Shown here piece after piece: positions 63,142 through 64,000 of a DNA stretch of 64,000 nt (positions are counted from its first letter, which is position 1; each line of letters begins with the position of its first letter). This DNA comes from an uncultured Acidimicrobiales bacterium (GTDB taxonomy: Bacteria > Actinomycetota > Acidimicrobiia > Acidimicrobiales > Bin134): assembly GCA_951813325.1 (NCBI GenBank), contig OX638350.1, positions 1,965,954 to 2,029,953 on the forward strand. The letters are read 5' to 3'. The notes beneath the pieces were generated by a model that saw only the letters and a list, made by a program, of their open reading frames with translations, had not been told where the DNA came from and searched no databases. A program made the translations under genes and the position numbers.

Positions 63142-64000
63142 GGGCGCAGAGGCCGTCTAGCTCTACTACCTGAATCTTGTCGCGGTTCTCCCAGGTGATG
63201 GGCTGGTCCGGGTCGGGCCGCAGCTTGTACTCCCGGAACGACACCTCGCTGGCGTCAAACGCCAGCAGCCGGCCCACCAGGGTGTCGCCGTGGCCCAAGA
63301 TCAGCTTGATGGCCTCCAGCGCCTGGATAGACCCCACGATCCCGGGCAGCACACCCAGCACCCCGGCCTCGGCGCAGCTTGGGGCCATCTCGGCGGGGGG
63401 CGGCTCGGGAATCATGTCCCGGTAGGTGGGGCCGTTGCGGGGGTCGAACACGGTGACCTGGCCCTCGAACCGGAAAATCGACCCGTGGACCACGGGGATG
63501 CCCAACTTCACCGAGGCGTCGTTGAGCATGTAGCGCACCGGGAAGTTGTCGGCGCCGTCCACGATCACGTCGTAGTCCTTGATGATGTCCACGATGTTGT
63601 CGGCCCCCAACCGCACGTCGTAGGCCACCACGTTCACGTCGGGATTCAGGGCGTTCAGCGTTTTCTTGGCCGAGTCCACCTTGCGCTCCCCCACCCGGTC
63701 CACGTTGTGCAGAATCTGGCGTTGGAGGTTGGAGGCATCCACCACGTCCATGTCCACGATGCCCACGGTTCCCACACCCGCGGCCGCCAAGTACAGGGCT
63801 GCGGGAGAGCCCAGCCCGCCGGCGCCCAAGCACAGGACCTTGGCCTCCAACAGCTTGATCTGCCCCTCGACGCCCACCTCGGGCAGCAGCAGATGGCGGT
63901 GGTAGCGGTTGCGCTGGTCTGGCGTGAGAGCCACCGGCAGAGCCCAATCCCGGCCCTCGTCCTTCCAGCGGTTGAACCCGCCGTCCATGGAAACCACGTC
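63125..64000 (-). CDS. moeB: MoeB/ThiF-type sulfur-carrier adenylyltransferase, probably rhodanese-fused (5' part beyond window)
   Basis: The frame is open to the window edge. The first visible residues, DVVSMDGGFNRWKDEGRDW, are the end of a rhodanese domain, so the gene is probably of MoeZ type with N-terminal rhodanese or a preceding fusion. Then come YHRHLLLPEVGVEGQIKLLE, the nucleotide-binding GAGGLGSPAALYLAAAGVG, DASNLQRQILHNVDRVGERK, DGADNFPVRYMLND and CAEAGVLGVLPGIVGSIQA. It adenylates the C-terminal glycine of a ubiquitin-like sulfur carrier (MoaD, ThiS or CysO). No CxxC zinc pairs are seen in the visible part. The stop is within the 38-bp repeat. Confidence 0.87.
   Translation of the reverse strand, partial: DVVSMDGGFNRWKDEGRDWALPVALTPDQRNRYHRHLLLPEVGVEGQIKLLEAKVLCLGAGGLGSPAALYLAAAGVGTVGIVDMDVVDASNLQRQILHNVDRVGERKVDSAKKTLNALNPDVNVVAYDVRLGADNIVDIIKDYDVIVDGADNFPVRYMLNDASVKLGIPVVHGSIFRFEGQVTVFDPRNGPTYRDMIPEPPPAEMAPSCAEAGVLGVLPGIVGSIQALEAIKLILGHGDTLVGRLLAFDASEVSFREYKLRPDPDQPITWENRDKIQVVELDGLCAPAPVS

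Overview
The window is GC-rich (typical coding DNA well above 60% GC), densely packed and full of ATGA/GTGA/TGATG stop-start overlaps. Gene content points to an actinobacterium, most probably an Acidimicrobiia-like lineage: coenzyme F420 genes (cofD, cofE), a DUF222-HNH protein, a DUF5719 protein beside a large GT2 membrane protein, an AccA3-type biotin carboxylase/BCCP fusion and a LytR-CpsA-Psr protein. The lineage is inference; no rRNA or tRNA gene is visible.

Layout. 1-3.2 kb: 5' end of a probable S9 peptidase, an aspartate-type aminotransferase, phosphoserine aminotransferase and a YqgE/AlgH protein. 3.2-3.8 kb: a HicB/HicA toxin-antitoxin pair whose toxin frame has no stop before the next gene. 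3.8-11 kb: a complete, collinear cytochrome c maturation System I operon on the minus strand (ccmA-B-C-D-E-F-G-H-I), including a 48-residue ccmD. 11-18.7 kb: hydroxyacid dehydrogenase, class III CoA-transferase, VapBC pair, an SCO6745-like protein, an acyl-CoA synthetase, a 168-bp MITE-like element and a DUF5719 protein. 18.5-33.6 kb: cell-envelope sugar and F420 region: giant GT2, GDP-mannose dehydratase and reductase, cofD-cofE, sugar-1-P nucleotidyltransferase, three GT4 enzymes, GDP-fucose synthase-like enzyme and an LCP ligase. 33.8-39.7 kb: HNH protein, pabB-pabC, birA and the biotin carboxylase/BCCP subunit. 39.7-57.1 kb: a polysaccharide assembly and export locus, with GT2, a heptad-repeat coiled-coil protein, methyltransferase and GT4 converging on a WbdD-like methyltransferase/kinase-like/coiled-coil protein, Wzt, Wzm and a 1042-residue WsaF-like double glycosyltransferase. 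A 1014-residue SpoIID-type secreted protein and rmlD-B-C-A follow. 57.2-63.1 kb: three paralogous GT-C/DUF2142-like membrane proteins, a DPM1-like GT2 and a DUF2304 protein. 63.1-64 kb: MoeB/ThiF-type adenylyltransferase, cut by the window end.

How the parts fit. Nucleotide-sugar enzymes supply GDP-6-deoxyhexoses and dTDP-rhamnose. The cytoplasmic GT2/GT4 enzymes probably build a polymer that the Wzm/Wzt transporter exports. The methyltransferase/coiled-coil proteins are candidates for end-capping and length control. LCP and GT-C proteins would act outside the membrane, for wall attachment or lipid-linked sugar transfer. This logic is inferred from family and neighbourhood.

No gene-free stretch exceeds 300 bases. 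The largest gap (about 290 bp, 10975-11267, between divergent ccmA and the dehydrogenase) carries two perfect hairpins and a third that competes with the second.
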